DNA from: Nitrosomonas sp.
GTDB lineage: Bacteria; Pseudomonadota; Gammaproteobacteria; Burkholderiales; Nitrosomonadaceae
NCBI GenBank assembly: GCA_024282035.1
Contig: JAMWZR010000023.1
Location: forward strand, 1 to 36,232
Length of the DNA: 36,232 nucleotides
Direction: 5' to 3'
Positions 8,171 to 18,355 of this stretch are shown here, piece by piece. How positions within the stretch are numbered: the first letter of the stretch is position 1; every line of letters starts with the position of its first letter. Under the pieces are notes generated by a model. It saw nothing but the letters and a program-made list of their open reading frames with translations, was not told the origin of the DNA and made no database searches. Position numbers and translations under genes: made by a program.

Positions 8171-8704
8171 ATGCGCAACCGAAGTATTTTGACAGAAGCC
8201 AAACAGATTCAATTAGCCACTGAATTGATTTCGTTGGGAGCGCGTTTACAAGTGCTGGAAATGAATACTGATCTCAGTCGTGAACGTCTGGTCAAGTTGT
8301 ATAAGGAAATTAGGGGGGTCTCACCTCCCAAGGGAATGTTGCCTTATTCCGAGGATTGGTTCATGAGTTGGCAACCGAATATGCATTCATCGTTATTCAT
8401 TAACATCCATCAGTATGTTACAGGTAATACTGGGGTGAGTGGAATTGATGCTTTGATTAAAAGTTACCGGTTATATTTGGAGCATATCAAAGTCAATCAA
8501 CAAGAAAAAGTTCTGAGTCTCACCCGAGCATGGACTCTAATTCGATTCGTAGAAAGCGGGGTGCTATGTATTGCGCCTTGCGTAAGTTGTCATGGAAAAT
8601 TCGTGGTGCATTCACTCGAGATTCACTCCAACCACATCTGCGGCTTATGCAACATTCCATCTCGTGCTGGAAAGACCAAAAAAGCCAGTATGGGCTTTCA
8701 TTAA
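8171..8704 (+). CDS. flhC: Flagellar transcriptional activator FlhC
   Basis: FlhC is the DNA-binding partner of FlhD. The 177-residue protein has the family's zinc site as CVSC (C137, C140) and CGLC (C157, C160), the same positions as in enterobacterial FlhC. The N-terminal half contains the helix-rich region seen in homologues (LGARLQVLE, ERLVKLYKEIRG, and later LPYSEDWF). A good ribosome binding site, CAGGAG, lies just before the ATG. It is the last gene of the flhDC unit and is convergent with aspartate aminotransferase, whose stop is only 18 nt away. Confidence 0.95.
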   Translation: MRNRSILTEAKQIQLATELISLGARLQVLEMNTDLSRERLVKLYKEIRGVSPPKGMLPYSEDWFMSWQPNMHSSLFINIHQYVTGNTGVSGIDALIKSYRLYLEHIKVNQQEKVLSLTRAWTLIRFVESGVLCIAPCVSCHGKFVVHSLEIHSNHICGLCNIPSRAGKTKKASMGFH

Positions 8705-8722
8705 ACAGCCGAGTCTGAGTGA

Positions 8723-9916
8723 TTATTTGAGTAGTGTTTTCATTCGATTCAATGCTTGTTCGAGATTGTTCATCGAAGTCGCAAATGACAGTCTCATGTA
8801 GCCTTCACAACCAAATGCCGAACCGGGAACGACTGCAACACCGGCATTTTCAAGCAGATATTCGCTAAAAGCGATATCGTTCTGCGCACTGATACGCTTG
8901 TTCTGAAACAAATATGCCATGCTTTGTCGAACATCAGCATAAGCATAAAAGGCACCGTCGGAAAGTAAACATCGCACACCATTAATCTGATTCAACTGTT
9001 CGGTAACAAACTGATTGCGTTTCTTGAACGCATCAACCATGGGTGTAATGCAGGACTGATCGCCATTCAATGCAGCTTCAGCTGCGGCTTGTGAAATAGA
9101 ACTGGGATTGGATGTGCTTTGCGACTGAATGTTCTCCATGGCGGTGATGATGGAAGCAGGGCCTCCGCAATAACCGATGCGCCAACCAGTCATCGAGTAT
9201 GCCTTGGACACTCCGTTCAGAACAACGGTTTGTGGCAATAACTCCGGACATGCATTGACAATGTTGGTAAATTTTTGTCCCGATAGCAAGATATGCTCAT
9301 ACATATCATCCGTTGCAATCAGAATATTCGGATATTTCTTCAATACATTGCCCAATTGCCGGAGTTCTTCCGGTGTGTATACGGCCCCTGAAGGGTTGCT
9401 GGGGCTGTTGATGACGAACATTTTTGTACGGGGTGTGATCGCAGCTTCGAGTTGTTCCGGCGTGATTTTAAAATGCTGTTCTATTCCGGCGTCGACGAAT
9501 ACGGGCTTGCCTTCGGCTATCAGCACGATATCCGGATAGGACACCCAGTAAGGTGCAGGGATGATGACTTCGTCACCTGGATCGATTACGGACAGTGCCA
9601 GATTAAAAAAGCTTTGCTTGCCACCGCAGGAAACCAAAATTTGCCTGGCTTCAAAATCCAGGCCATTTTCGCGTTTGAATTTGGCTACGATGGCGTTTTT
9701 CAAACCAGGCGTGCCTCCCACCGCAGTGTATTTGGTTTGCCCCTTGTTTATTGCAGTGATCGCTGCATCCTTGATATGTTGCGGAGTGTCAAAATCGGGT
9801 TCGCCGGCTCCCAATCCGATGATATCCTTGCCTTCGGCCTTGAGCTTGGCGGCGCGGGCGGTGACGGCAAGAGTGGGTGATGGCTTGATGGTTTGAACGC
9901 GGTTAGAGAGCTTCAC
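8723..9916 (-). CDS. aspB: Class I pyridoxal-phosphate aspartate aminotransferase
   Basis: This enzyme transfers the amino group of aspartate to 2-oxoglutarate, giving oxaloacetate and glutamate. The 397-residue protein has the class I aminotransferase layout: GLGAGEPDFDTP near the N-terminus, SPSNPSG (171-177), DDMYEH with the aspartate that pairs with the cofactor ring, and SKAYSMTGWRIGY with the Schiff-base lysine K238. The length and motifs fit the subgroup Ib (AspB/AspAT) enzymes better than enterobacterial AspC; some members also accept prephenate. It is divergent from uvrB, with 79 bp between the starts. Confidence 0.93.
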   Translation of the reverse strand: MKLSNRVQTIKPSPTLAVTARAAKLKAEGKDIIGLGAGEPDFDTPQHIKDAAITAINKGQTKYTAVGGTPGLKNAIVAKFKRENGLDFEARQILVSCGGKQSFFNLALSVIDPGDEVIIPAPYWVSYPDIVLIAEGKPVFVDAGIEQHFKITPEQLEAAITPRTKMFVINSPSNPSGAVYTPEELRQLGNVLKKYPNILIATDDMYEHILLSGQKFTNIVNACPELLPQTVVLNGVSKAYSMTGWRIGYCGGPASIITAMENIQSQSTSNPSSISQAAAEAALNGDQSCITPMVDAFKKRNQFVTEQLNQINGVRCLLSDGAFYAYADVRQSMAYLFQNKRISAQNDIAFSEYLLENAGVAVVPGSAFGCEGYMRLSFATSMNNLEQALNRMKTLLK

Positions 9917-9995
9917 AAAAAATCCTCGTACGTGAATGAACGGAGCTGCGTGCTAAAATGGCATGCAGTAACAATACAATAACGGAATTATACTC

Positions 9996-12026
9996 GTGAT
10001 CGTGACCTTCCCCAATAGTCCTTATAAATTAGCTCAGGCATTCGAACCTGCTGGTGATCAACCTGAGGCCATCAGGCAACTGGTCGAGGGAATGAAAGAC
10101 GGTCTTGCCTATCAAACCTTGCTCGGTGTGACCGGATCGGGAAAAACCTATACGATCGCCAACATGGTTGCGCGTCTTGGACGACCGGCAATCATCATCG
10201 CGCCGAATAAAACGCTTGCTGCCCAGCTGTATGCGGAAATGCGCGAGTTTTTTCCAGAAAATGCCATAGAGTATTTCGTGTCCTACTATGACTATTATCA
10301 ACCCGAGGCTTATGTACCGGCACGTGATCTGTTCATCGAGAAGGATTCCAGCATCAACGAGCATATCGAGCAGATGCGCCTCTCGGCCACAAAATCACTG
10401 CTTGAACGTGACGATGCCATCATCGTGGCAACGGTATCCTGTATATATGGTATCGGTGACCCTGTGGATTATCATGGCATGATATTGCATCTGCGCAGCG
10501 GTGAGAAAATTTCTCAGCGTGACATCATCAAGCGTCTGACGGAAATGCAATACGACCGCAATGAACTGGAATTCAAACGTGGCGTGTTCCGGGTCAGGGG
10601 GGATGTGGTCGATGTCTTTCCTGCTGAAAACTCGGAAGCTGCCGTGCGAGTATCGCTATTTGACGATGAAGTCGACAGCATGTCGCTGTTTGACCCACTG
10701 ACTGGCAGAATACTGCAAAAGCTGTCGCGCTTTACCGTCTACCCCTCCAGTCATTATGTTACGCCGCGAACTACTACGCTGCGGGCCATGGAAACCATCA
10801 AAGCAGAGTTGCGCGATCGGCTGGAATTATTTTATCGGGAAAACCGATTGGTAGAGGCGCAACGGCTGGAGCAGCGTACACGCTTCGACCTGGAAATGCT
10901 GAATGAATTGGGGTTTTGCAAGGGCATTGAAAATTACTCGCGTCATCTGTCCGGTAAAAATCCAGGTGAACCGCCACCGACTCTGCTTGATTATTTACCG
11001 TCAAATGCTGTGATGATCATTGATGAGAGTCACGTTACCGTACCACAAATTGGCGGTATGTTTCGTGGCGATCGCTCACGCAAGGAAAATCTGGTGAATT
11101 ATGGTTTCCGGTTGCCTTCGGCATTGGACAATCGGCCACTGCGCTTCGAGGAATTCGAGCAACGCATGCCGCAAACAGTATTTGTATCGGCCACACCAGC
11201 TGATTACGAGCACACACATAGTGGACAGGTAGTGGAACAGGTTGTACGTCCAACAGGGTTGATCGATCCCGTCATCGAAGTGCGTCCGGTTGGTACACAA
11301 GTCGATGATCTTATGTCAGAAGTCAATATCCGAGTCGCGAAAAACGAGCGTGTGCTGGTGACGACCTTGACCAAACGTATGGCCGAGGATTTAACCGATT
11401 ATTTTTCCGATCATCAAATCAAGGTGAGATACTTGCATTCCGACATCGATACGGTCGAGCGCGTGGAAATCATCCGGGATCTGCGCCTAGGGCAATTCGA
11501 TGTTCTGGTGGGGATCAACTTGCTGCGCGAAGGGCTGGATATTCCGGAAGTATCGCTGGTTGCCATACTGGATGCCGACAAGGAGGGTTTTTTGCGTTCC
11601 GAGAGATCGCTAATTCAAACCATTGGTCGTGCAGCACGCCATATCCATGGTACAGCCATTCTTTATGCAGATAACATCACCAAGTCGATGCGACGTGCTA
11701 TCGATGAGACCAGCCGCAGACGGGAAAAACAGATGCTGTTTAATCAACAGCATCACATTACACCGAGGTCCGTGCACAAGCGTATCAAAGATCTGATCGA
11801 TGGTGTGTATAACCACGAGACAGCGCAACAAAATCTCAAAGCCGCGCAAGACCAGGCGCGCTATGACACCATGAATGAGGTCCAGTTATCGAAAGAGATT
11901 CAACGCGTCGAGAAGAAGATGCTGAATGCTGCCAAAAATCTGGAATTCGAGTTGGCAGCACAATTTCGTGATGAGTTGAAAAATCTCAAGAACAAATTAT
12001 TGATCGGCTTTACCGATGTGGCATAG
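9996..12026 (+). CDS. uvrB: Excinuclease ABC subunit B
   Basis: UvrB is the damage-verifying helicase-like subunit of nucleotide excision repair, working with UvrA and UvrC. The 676 residues are the usual length. Seen in order: Walker A GVTGSGKT (44-51), the beta-hairpin region [16 protein letters not shown] that clamps DNA, the DESH box, the helicase motifs [13 protein letters not shown] and [14 protein letters not shown] and QTIGRAARH, and a C-terminal UVR domain ([10 protein letters not shown] to [12 protein letters not shown]) that contacts UvrC. The start is GTG. I found no CTGT-N8-ACAG LexA box in the 79 bp upstream, so SOS control is not evident here. Confidence 0.97.
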   Translation: MIVTFPNSPYKLAQAFEPAGDQPEAIRQLVEGMKDGLAYQTLLGVTGSGKTYTIANMVARLGRPAIIIAPNKTLAAQLYAEMREFFPENAIEYFVSYYDYYQPEAYVPARDLFIEKDSSINEHIEQMRLSATKSLLERDDAIIVATVSCIYGIGDPVDYHGMILHLRSGEKISQRDIIKRLTEMQYDRNELEFKRGVFRVRGDVVDVFPAENSEAAVRVSLFDDEVDSMSLFDPLTGRILQKLSRFTVYPSSHYVTPRTTTLRAMETIKAELRDRLELFYRENRLVEAQRLEQRTRFDLEMLNELGFCKGIENYSRHLSGKNPGEPPPTLLDYLPSNAVMIIDESHVTVPQIGGMFRGDRSRKENLVNYGFRLPSALDNRPLRFEEFEQRMPQTVFVSATPADYEHTHSGQVVEQVVRPTGLIDPVIEVRPVGTQVDDLMSEVNIRVAKNERVLVTTLTKRMAEDLTDYFSDHQIKVRYLHSDIDTVERVEIIRDLRLGQFDVLVGINLLREGLDIPEVSLVAILDADKEGFLRSERSLIQTIGRAARHIHGTAILYADNITKSMRRAIDETSRRREKQMLFNQQHHITPRSVHKRIKDLIDGVYNHETAQQNLKAAQDQARYDTMNEVQLSKEIQRVEKKMLNAAKNLEFELAAQFRDELKNLKNKLLIGFTDVA

Positions 12027-12028
12027 CA

Positions 12029-12376
12029 TTATTTTTTGACTTCCGTCGAAGTGACAAAAATCAGTGTGCCAAATGTACGATTCAGGGTTTTGCTGGTGAA
12101 GTTCGTCATGACCATGTTTTGCACATAGCGGATGTGATCGCCAACATTCACTTTGGTTGTGGGGGCAGCAATCCAGAATTTGTTGCCGCCATTTTCAAGT
12201 TCCATGTAAGTGTAGCCGCCCGCATCAATGGAAGAGAGTACTTTGCCTTCATTTGCGGATGTTTTCGAAGCGGATTCCTCGGCATCTTGCGGTTCGTGGT
12301 GTAATGCCATGGCTGAAGCGGAATAAAATGCCAGATTGGCAAGCAGGATAGCGAGAGGTAAAACAGAAATTTTCAT
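12029..12376 (-). CDS. Small exported OB-fold-like protein (NrfJ-like)
   Basis: A 115-residue protein with a clear signal peptide (MKISVLPLAILLANLAF, cleavage near SAMA at residue 24). The mature part carries GKVLSSIDAGGYTYMELENG and later KVNVGDHIRY, a pattern seen in small periplasmic OB-fold proteins annotated as NrfJ-related. GGAG lies 5 nt before the ATG. It sits just 2 nt from the end of uvrB, in convergent orientation, and 51 nt downstream of the SpoU-type methylase. Its role is unknown; the family link is by pattern memory only. Confidence 0.6.
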   Translation of the reverse strand: MKISVLPLAILLANLAFYSASAMALHHEPQDAEESASKTSANEGKVLSSIDAGGYTYMELENGGNKFWIAAPTTKVNVGDHIRYVQNMVMTNFTSKTLNRTFGTLIFVTSTEVKK

Positions 12377-12427
12377 GGAAACTCCAAAAAATGCAATATT
12401 AAGAGTGCAGTATCATACACCGGCGCC

Positions 12428-13258
12428 TTACTTTGTTCCAACACTCCGCGTTACAGTGGCTTTATCCTGGCGAACCTTTTCAAAGAAACAGATTGCAGCA
12501 GCTGCAGCGACATTGAGGGATTCGGTTTTGCCAGGCATGATGATGGCCATGTTATCGTGAGCGGCTTCGATCATTTCTTTGGACAATCCTGAACCTTCGT
12601 TGCCAAAGGCAAATGCAGTCGGACCGGAAAGAGATGTTTCGAACAGGTTCTTGGTGGCTTGAATCGAAGTGGCAATGACCGAGCCTGGAAATTTGCTAGT
12701 GGTTTCAATCAGATCGCTGTTTTCGTGAATGCGTAGAAAAAAATGTGCACCCATTGCGGCCCGTAAAGTCTTGGGGGACCAGGCATCGGTGCACTGTTTG
12801 GAAAGATAGACATCCCTGACATTGGCAGCAGCTGCCGAGCGCAGGATGGAACCGAGGTTGCCGGGATCCTGGATGGCTTCAAGCAGTACGCTGAACACTT
12901 CCCGATTACTACTCGATTCCTGTTTGTCAGGAACATCAATCAGTGCCAGCACGCCTGTGGGTGTTTTAACTGGAGCAACAAACCGGAACAAGCTGTCATC
13001 GAGAATGGTAATTTTGGGATCGGTATTTCCAAACAGCATGTTTAAAAAACGCTTGTTTTCCTTGTCATCGAAATAGGACTGGCTGACGATCAGGTTTCGC
13101 GGAGGACCAAACACCGAGTAATGAATCTGAATCAGATGGATACCATCAATCATTGTCAGGCCGGTTTTCCTGCGATATGCAGTTGACCCCTCGATTTTGA
13201 CCAATTGCTTGACCAGTGGATGATCGCGCGAAGTGATGACTGGCATGGCCAATTTCAC
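12428..13258 (-). CDS. SpoU/TrmH-family RNA 2'-O-methyltransferase
   Basis: A 276-residue SPOUT-class enzyme that uses S-adenosylmethionine to methylate a ribose 2'-OH in rRNA or tRNA. The N-terminal substrate-binding domain (VITSRDHPLVKQL, then DGIHLIQ) is followed by the catalytic domain with the three SpoU motifs: LLEAIQDPGNLGSILRSAAA, FAFGNEGSGLSKE and ESLNVAAAAAICFFE. The target RNA cannot be told. The frame starts with GTG at 13258; an ATG at 13246 (MPVITSRD) is equally plausible and neither has a strong ribosome binding site. It follows hisD by 33 nt on the same strand. Confidence 0.88.
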   Translation of the reverse strand: MKLAMPVITSRDHPLVKQLVKIEGSTAYRRKTGLTMIDGIHLIQIHYSVFGPPRNLIVSQSYFDDKENKRFLNMLFGNTDPKITILDDSLFRFVAPVKTPTGVLALIDVPDKQESSSNREVFSVLLEAIQDPGNLGSILRSAAAANVRDVYLSKQCTDAWSPKTLRAAMGAHFFLRIHENSDLIETTSKFPGSVIATSIQATKNLFETSLSGPTAFAFGNEGSGLSKEMIEAAHDNMAIIMPGKTESLNVAAAAAICFFEKVRQDKATVTRSVGTK

Positions 13259-13291
13259 ATCTTCATGGTTGTGTGGATGGTAATTTCAGTA

Positions 13292-14596
13292 TCAATGTTT
13301 TTTGAAGCGATATTCGGCAGACAGTGCGTGCGCCTGCAAGCCTTCGCCATAAGCCAAGGTGGCAGCGATCTCTCCCAGCTTGGTTGTGGCTTGTTCTGAA
13401 ACCTGGATCAGACTGCTGCGTTTTTGGAAATCATAAACCCCAAGGGGTGAAGAGAAACGTGCGGTACGTGAAGTCGGCAACACATGATTGGGGCCGGCGC
13501 AATAATCTCCAAGTGCTTCACAGGCGTTGCGGCCTAGAAAAATGGCCCCGGCGTGCCGAATGTGCTTTAGCCAGATTTCAGGTTGTTCGACGGATAATTC
13601 CAAGTGCTCAGGAGCAATGACATTAGCGATGCTGCACGCTTCCTCGAGATTATTTACTAAAATCAGGGCGCCGCGGTTTTCCAGTGAAGCACGAATGACG
13701 GCCTGCCTGGGCATTGCAGAAAGCTGGCGATCGATACTATGTTGGACTCGATCGAGAAAATCGGCATCCGGTGATAACAGAATGGACTGCGCTAGTTCAT
13801 CGTGCTCTGCTTGAGAAAATAGATCCATGGCGATCCAGTCCGGGTCTGTCTTGCCGTCGCAGATCACGAGAATTTCGGAAGGACCCGCCACCATATCGAT
13901 ACCGACAATGCCAAAAACACGGCGCTTGGCAGCAGCGACATAGGCATTGCCAGGACCGACTATCTTGTCGACCTGGGGGATGGTTTCCGTTCCATAGGCC
14001 AGAGCACCAATGGCTTGTGCACCACCAATGGTGAATACGCGATCAACTTGGCTGATGGCTGCCGCTGCCAGAACCATGTCGTTTTTTTCTCCTCCGGGAG
14101 TGGGTACCACCATGATCAATTCTTGTACACCGGCTACTTTGGCAGGAATGGCGTTCATCAGTACGGAAGAAGGATAGGATGCCTTGCCACCGGGAACATA
14201 CAATCCTACTCGGTCCAATGGAGTCACTTTCTGCCCTAGCAGGGTGCCGTCGGCTTCGGTGTATTGCCAAGAACCGAGAGGTTGCTTTTCATGATATTGC
14301 TGTATCCTTTCGGCAGCTTGTTCGAGTGCGCTACGTTGTGACGAAGGCAAAGCTGCGAGGGATTGCTGCAATTGATCTTGTGTTAATTCGAGTTGTCCGG
14401 CGGTTGTGACCGAAAGTCTGTCAAAACGATTGGTAAATTCGATCAGCGCAGCATCCTTGCGCTTGCGTATGTCAGCAAGGATGTTTGCAACTGTGGCATC
14501 GATCGCGTCATCCTGGGCATTTTCAAATGCCAGCAAGCGTTCAAGGCTGATCTGAAAGTCGGGATCGGTCGAATGGAGTCTTTTAATTTGAATCAT
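13292..14596 (-). CDS. hisD: Histidinol dehydrogenase
   Basis: HisD carries out the last two steps of histidine synthesis, oxidising L-histidinol to histidine with two NAD+ per turnover and a zinc ion. The 434-residue length is typical. Visible signatures are [42 protein letters not shown] with the zinc-ligand region, IAPEHLEL, and [23 protein letters not shown] near the C-terminus. It lies 30 nt downstream of hisG. The other his genes are not in the window, so the pathway is at least partly scattered. Confidence 0.96.
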   Translation of the reverse strand: MIQIKRLHSTDPDFQISLERLLAFENAQDDAIDATVANILADIRKRKDAALIEFTNRFDRLSVTTAGQLELTQDQLQQSLAALPSSQRSALEQAAERIQQYHEKQPLGSWQYTEADGTLLGQKVTPLDRVGLYVPGGKASYPSSVLMNAIPAKVAGVQELIMVVPTPGGEKNDMVLAAAAISQVDRVFTIGGAQAIGALAYGTETIPQVDKIVGPGNAYVAAAKRRVFGIVGIDMVAGPSEILVICDGKTDPDWIAMDLFSQAEHDELAQSILLSPDADFLDRVQHSIDRQLSAMPRQAVIRASLENRGALILVNNLEEACSIANVIAPEHLELSVEQPEIWLKHIRHAGAIFLGRNACEALGDYCAGPNHVLPTSRTARFSSPLGVYDFQKRSSLIQVSEQATTKLGEIAATLAYGEGLQAHALSAEYRFKKH

Positions 14597-14626
14597 AATG
14601 GTGAAAGTTTCCAGTATCGTGGATCA

Positions 14627-15277
14627 TCACGGCTGTGAGTCGATGGCTGCGGAAAAAGCATCGAGAATTGGCTGGATGGTGTCACGCTTGAGTTTCAAGG
14701 CCGCCTGATTAATGATCAACCGTGAAGAAATGGGCATAATTTCCTCAACAGCCTTGAGATGATTGGCTTTCAAGGTATTGCCACTGGATACCAGATCCAC
14801 TATGGCATCGGCCAAGCCTACCAGAGGTGCCAATTCCATCGATCCATACAGCTTGATCAGGTCGACATGGACTCCCTTGGCGGCAAAATGCTCTCGCGCC
14901 GTTTGTACATATTTGGTGGCAATCCGTAGCCTTGCACCTTGCTTGACCGCCGATTCGTAGTCGAAATGCTCTGGAACGGCGACCATCATGCGACAACGGG
15001 CGATATTGAGATCCAGCGGATGATACAGTCCCATGCCACCATGTTCCAGCAGCACATCCTTACCGGCTATGCCAAGATCGGCGGCACCGTATTGTACATA
15101 GGTGGGCACATCGGAAGCACGGACGATGACCAGGCGAACATTGTCGTGATTGGTGGATAGAATCAGCTTACGTGATGATTCCGGGTCGTCTTGGGCGATG
15201 ATTCCTGCCGCTTTTAGCAGTGGTGCCGTATCTTCAAAAATTCGCCCTTTTGACAGGGCGATGGTGATATCAGTCAT
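14627..15277 (-). CDS. hisG: ATP phosphoribosyltransferase, short form
   Basis: HisG catalyses the first committed step of histidine synthesis, joining ATP and PRPP. At 216 residues it is the short form, without the C-terminal histidine-sensing domain of the long form, so a separate HisZ regulatory subunit is expected elsewhere in the genome. Family motifs include [16 protein letters not shown], the region around [21 protein letters not shown], and [16 protein letters not shown] for PRPP binding. It is followed by hisD, and starts 12 nt after the sodB stop on the same strand, so it may be read from the sod transcript. Confidence 0.95.
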   Translation of the reverse strand: MTDITIALSKGRIFEDTAPLLKAAGIIAQDDPESSRKLILSTNHDNVRLVIVRASDVPTYVQYGAADLGIAGKDVLLEHGGMGLYHPLDLNIARCRMMVAVPEHFDYESAVKQGARLRIATKYVQTAREHFAAKGVHVDLIKLYGSMELAPLVGLADAIVDLVSSGNTLKANHLKAVEEIMPISSRLIINQAALKLKRDTIQPILDAFSAAIDSQP

Positions 15278-15289
15278 GGGTTCTATACA

Positions 15290-15928
15290 TTAACCAAGAT
15301 TGGCTGCGGCAAAATCCCAGTTGATCAGCTTGTCCAGAATGGTATTGACATAGTCGGCACGACGATTCTGGTAGTCAAGATAATAGGCATGTTCCCAAAC
15401 ATCGATGGTCAGCAGTGGTCGTACGTTCCGAGTGATTGGGGATTCTGCGTTTCCGGTTTTGACCAGGGCGATTTTATCGCCATCCTGTACTAGCCAGGCC
15501 CAGCCGCTGCCAAATTGTGTAACGGCCGCTTGAGCAAATTCTTTTTTGCAGGCTTCGACGCTGCCAAAAGCTACCTCGATTTTCTGCTTGAGAGCCGGGG
15601 AAGGATCTCCGCCACCGTTTGGTTTTAGGCTGTGCCAGTAAAACATATGATTCCAGACCTGGGCTGCGTTATTGAAAATGGCAGCCTTGTCAGCTTGGCC
15701 TGCTGTGGCTTTGATAATCTGTTCGAGTGATTGACCTGATAGATCGGTGTTGGCGACCAGGTTGTTCAGGTTGTCGACATAGGTTTTGTGGTGTTTTCCG
15801 TAGTGAAAACTCAACGTATTGGCCGAAATGACTGGTTCCAGTGCATTGTTGGCGTAAGGCAAGGGAGCCAGTATGTATTGTGAACCAGATTGTGCCGCTT
15901 TTGAGAAATTGTCTAAATTGCTTGTCAT
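15290..15928 (-). CDS. sodB: Iron-type superoxide dismutase
   Basis: This cytoplasmic enzyme converts superoxide to hydrogen peroxide and O2. I place the start at 15928, where AAGGAG lies 6 nt upstream of the ATG, giving 212 residues; the frame is open 22 codons further without a signal. Metal ligands by comparison with E. coli SodB are H42 (FHYGKHH), H94 (VWNHMFYW), D176 and H180 ([11 protein letters not shown]). Glutamine in NNAAQVWNH, at the position that marks iron enzymes, supports the Fe type. The N-terminus is about 17 residues longer than in E. coli. It lies directly ahead of hisG. Confidence 0.94.
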   Translation of the reverse strand: MTSNLDNFSKAAQSGSQYILAPLPYANNALEPVISANTLSFHYGKHHKTYVDNLNNLVANTDLSGQSLEQIIKATAGQADKAAIFNNAAQVWNHMFYWHSLKPNGGGDPSPALKQKIEVAFGSVEACKKEFAQAAVTQFGSGWAWLVQDGDKIALVKTGNAESPITRNVRPLLTIDVWEHAYYLDYQNRRADYVNTILDKLINWDFAAANLG

Positions 15929-16035
15929 TGTTTGCTCCTTATTGGATGAGTTGCGCGTATTGAATAATGCTGTAATTTTTGACCAGTCGACCATGGCTAA
16001 TCCTTATGTAGTTGGGTTGATTCGGGTCTTTCTGA

Positions 16036-16467
16036 TTATTGTCCCTGGCTGGTTTCCGTGGTGAAGGTGATTTTACTATATCCGGCCAAGCGCGCTGCTT
16101 CCATTACTGTGATGACCGACTGGTGCGCGGCTTTGGCATCAGCATGAATGATAATGAACGGATCGGTCAGGTTTTGAGCAGCAGTCCGTAGCGCATCACG
16201 TAAACCTTCGATACTGGAAGATTTGATTGGTGTCTTGTTGATGGTGTAGTCTCCCGAAGTGCTGACCGTGATATCGATGCTGTTGGGTTTGTCGACACTC
16301 TTGTCGACTTCTTCCGTGCTGGTTTGTGGCAAACTGATTTCAAGTTCGGCAAATTTGGAATATGTCGTAGTTACCACCAGAAAGATCAGTATGACCAGCA
16401 AAACATCAATCATGGGAACCAGATTAATTTCCGGTTCGTCGCTTTGTTTTCCACGTTGAAAATTCAT
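16036..16467 (-). CDS. exbD: ExbD/TolR-family proton-channel component
   Basis: ExbD, with ExbB, couples the proton motive force to TonB or Tol-type machines at the inner membrane. The 143-residue protein has a short cytoplasmic N-terminus (DEPEINLVPMID), one membrane segment (about 19-36) with the essential aspartate D21, and a periplasmic domain ending with the region IIHADAKAAHQSVITVMEAAR. Usually exbB lies immediately upstream; here no exbB is found, and a 37-codon frame ends 4 nt before the start instead. The ribosome binding site is weak, which fits translational coupling. Downstream is sodB, 107 bp away. Confidence 0.92.
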   Translation of the reverse strand: MNFQRGKQSDEPEINLVPMIDVLLVILIFLVVTTTYSKFAELEISLPQTSTEEVDKSVDKPNSIDITVSTSGDYTINKTPIKSSSIEGLRDALRTAAQNLTDPFIIIHADAKAAHQSVITVMEAARLAGYSKITFTTETSQGQ

Positions 16468-16471
16468 CGCT

Positions 16472-16585
16472 CTAATTCACCATTTGAGAAAGTGGATAAA
16501 ATCTGTCGTTGCTGATGGATTGAATAACCTGCTGAATCAGTGGTTCGTTAAATTCGTCACACCTTGAGGGCAGTATAATAGTCAT
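16472..16585 (-). CDS. Possible 37-codon ORF coupled to exbD
   Basis: On the minus strand an ATG at 16585 opens a 37-codon frame that ends with TAG 4 nt before the exbD ATG. The product begins MTIILPSRCDEF and ends NDRFYPLSQMVN. No Shine-Dalgarno sequence is clear, and I recognise no family. It could be a small gene, the 3' remnant of a longer lost gene, or chance. The tight spacing to exbD is the main argument for it. Confidence 0.25.
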   Translation of the reverse strand: MTIILPSRCDEFNEPLIQQVIQSISNDRFYPLSQMVN

Positions 16586-16725
16586 TGTATCGCCGCTGAT
16601 GCAACAGGCGAAATAAATCACACAAATATTGTACAGACTTATAAAATACCCCGCCGAATATTTGCAAGCGGGTGTTGCGAGTCTATATGGGGTGAAATGT
16701 TAATTTTTTGAGCGAGCATGATTAA

Positions 16726-17211
16726 ATGAAACCGTTGATTAGCATCGTTATGGGTAGTAAAAGTGACTGGGATGTCATGCAACATGCCGTGAAGATTTTG
16801 GATGAATTTCATATCGTCTACGAGGCTAGAGTGATTTCGGCACATCGTACACCGGATGTCATGTTCGATTTTGCAGAGCAGGCTAAAGGACGTGGAATTC
16901 AGTGCATCATAGCAGGGGCGGGTGGTGCCGCACATTTGCCGGGTATGATCGCAGCCAAAACGACGCTGCCCGTTCTGGGAGTGCCCGTCAATTCGAAACA
17001 TCTGCAGGGACTGGATTCACTGCTCTCCATCGTTCAAATGCCCAAAGGTATTCCTGTCGCCACGTTTGCTATCGGCGAGGCAGGGGCAGCCAATGCCGGA
17101 TTGTTTGCCGTGGCGTTACTGGCGGTCTATAACAGTGAACTGAGTGCACAGTTGAGTGCTTACCGACAGCAACAGGCTGATTCGGTCATGGCATCTGAAT
17201 TACCGCAATGA
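16726..17211 (+). CDS. purE: N5-carboxyaminoimidazole ribonucleotide mutase
   Basis: PurE rearranges N5-CAIR to CAIR in purine synthesis. The 161-residue protein has the class I signatures [10 protein letters not shown] near the N-terminus, SAHRTPD, and the [17 protein letters not shown] loop, then GVPVNSK and [14 protein letters not shown]. The ATG overlaps the stop of an upstream three-codon frame (ATG ATT AAA TGA). It is first in purE-purK-purC; its stop overlaps the purK start by 4 nt, so the two proteins, which act in succession, are translationally coupled. Confidence 0.97.
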   Translation: MKPLISIVMGSKSDWDVMQHAVKILDEFHIVYEARVISAHRTPDVMFDFAEQAKGRGIQCIIAGAGGAAHLPGMIAAKTTLPVLGVPVNSKHLQGLDSLLSIVQMPKGIPVATFAIGEAGAANAGLFAVALLAVYNSELSAQLSAYRQQQADSVMASELPQ

Positions 17212-18341
17212 AACCCATTCTGCCGGGTGCTATGCTGGGTGTGCTGGGGGGCGGGCAGCTGGGGCGTATGTTCACGCAAGCAGCGCAACAAATAGGTTAT
17301 TGCGTCACCGTTCTGGACCCGGCGGAGGATTGCCCCGCAAGTAACGTTGCCGATGACCATATTCGTGCGGATTTTACCGATCCATCGGCGCTTCAGCGAC
17401 TAGTGTCGCAGTGTGAAGCAATTACCACCGAATTCGAGAATGTTCCGGCAGAATCGTTGCGACAATTAGCCAAGAATCGTGTCGTCAGTCCGGATGCACA
17501 AAGTGTGTTCATAGCCCAGAACCGGGTTACGGAGAAACAGTTTCTCACCAATAATGGTTTTACTGTGGCTTCGTTCGCTGTCATCACACGGCAACAGGAT
17601 CTGGATGACGAAGATATCGATTATTTCCTGCCGGGAATACTGAAGGCAAGCCAGTTTGGCTATGACGGTAAAGGGCAGAAGATCGTGCATCATCGTGACG
17701 AACTGCAGGCAGCTTATAGACAACTGAACCAGTCGATATGCGTGCTGGAAAAGTTCATGCCGCTCAAATGCGAAATTTCGGTCGTTGTGGCTCGCAACGC
17801 TGATGGTAAAGTGGCGACATTTCCACCCGCAGAGAATCAGCATGTCGACGGTATTCTGGATGTCAGTATTATCCCTGCGAGAATTACACCGGAACTGGCG
17901 CAACGTGCACAAGAGATGGCTTGTCAGGTAGCCGGAGCACTGCAGTATCAGGGCGTACTTTGCGTCGAATTTTTCGTTCTGCAGGATGATCAGCTGCTGA
18001 TCAATGAAATCGCACCACGGCCACACAATAGTGGACATTATTCGATCAATGCTTGCATCACTTCGCAATTCGAGCAGCAAGTACGCACATTGTGCAGTAT
18101 GCCATTGGGCGACACCACCCAACATAGCTCAGCAGTAATGGTCAATCTACTCGGGGATTTGTGGCACCGCGGCGAACCTGACTGGAGTAGAGTACTGCAG
18201 TACCCAGCCGCAAAGTTGCATTTATATGGCAAAAAAGAGGCGCGTCCGGGACGCAAGATGGGGCATTACACTGTGCTTGCCGACGATACAGCCAGCGCCT
18301 TGCACGATGCCCTGGATATTAAGAAACAACTTAACTACTAA
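17208..18341 (+). CDS. purK: N5-carboxyaminoimidazole ribonucleotide synthase
   Basis: PurK uses ATP and bicarbonate to make N5-CAIR from AIR, the substrate of PurE. The 377-residue ATP-grasp protein opens with [16 protein letters not shown], followed by the ATP-grasp core ([58 protein letters not shown]) and the C-terminal [19 protein letters not shown]. The order and the 4-nt overlap with purE are as in many proteobacteria. purC begins 14 nt after the stop. Confidence 0.97.
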   Translation: MKPILPGAMLGVLGGGQLGRMFTQAAQQIGYCVTVLDPAEDCPASNVADDHIRADFTDPSALQRLVSQCEAITTEFENVPAESLRQLAKNRVVSPDAQSVFIAQNRVTEKQFLTNNGFTVASFAVITRQQDLDDEDIDYFLPGILKASQFGYDGKGQKIVHHRDELQAAYRQLNQSICVLEKFMPLKCEISVVVARNADGKVATFPPAENQHVDGILDVSIIPARITPELAQRAQEMACQVAGALQYQGVLCVEFFVLQDDQLLINEIAPRPHNSGHYSINACITSQFEQQVRTLCSMPLGDTTQHSSAVMVNLLGDLWHRGEPDWSRVLQYPAAKLHLYGKKEARPGRKMGHYTVLADDTASALHDALDIKKQLNY

Positions 18342-18355
18342 TCACTGCAATCCTC

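Noticed and set aside
9917-9995. LexA/SOS box before uvrB.
   Set aside because: No CTGT-N8-ACAG or near match is seen in the gap.
16718-16729. Three-codon frame (ATG ATT AAA TGA) whose stop overlaps the purE start.
   Set aside because: Minimal ORFs of this size are expected by chance, and no ribosome binding site supports it.
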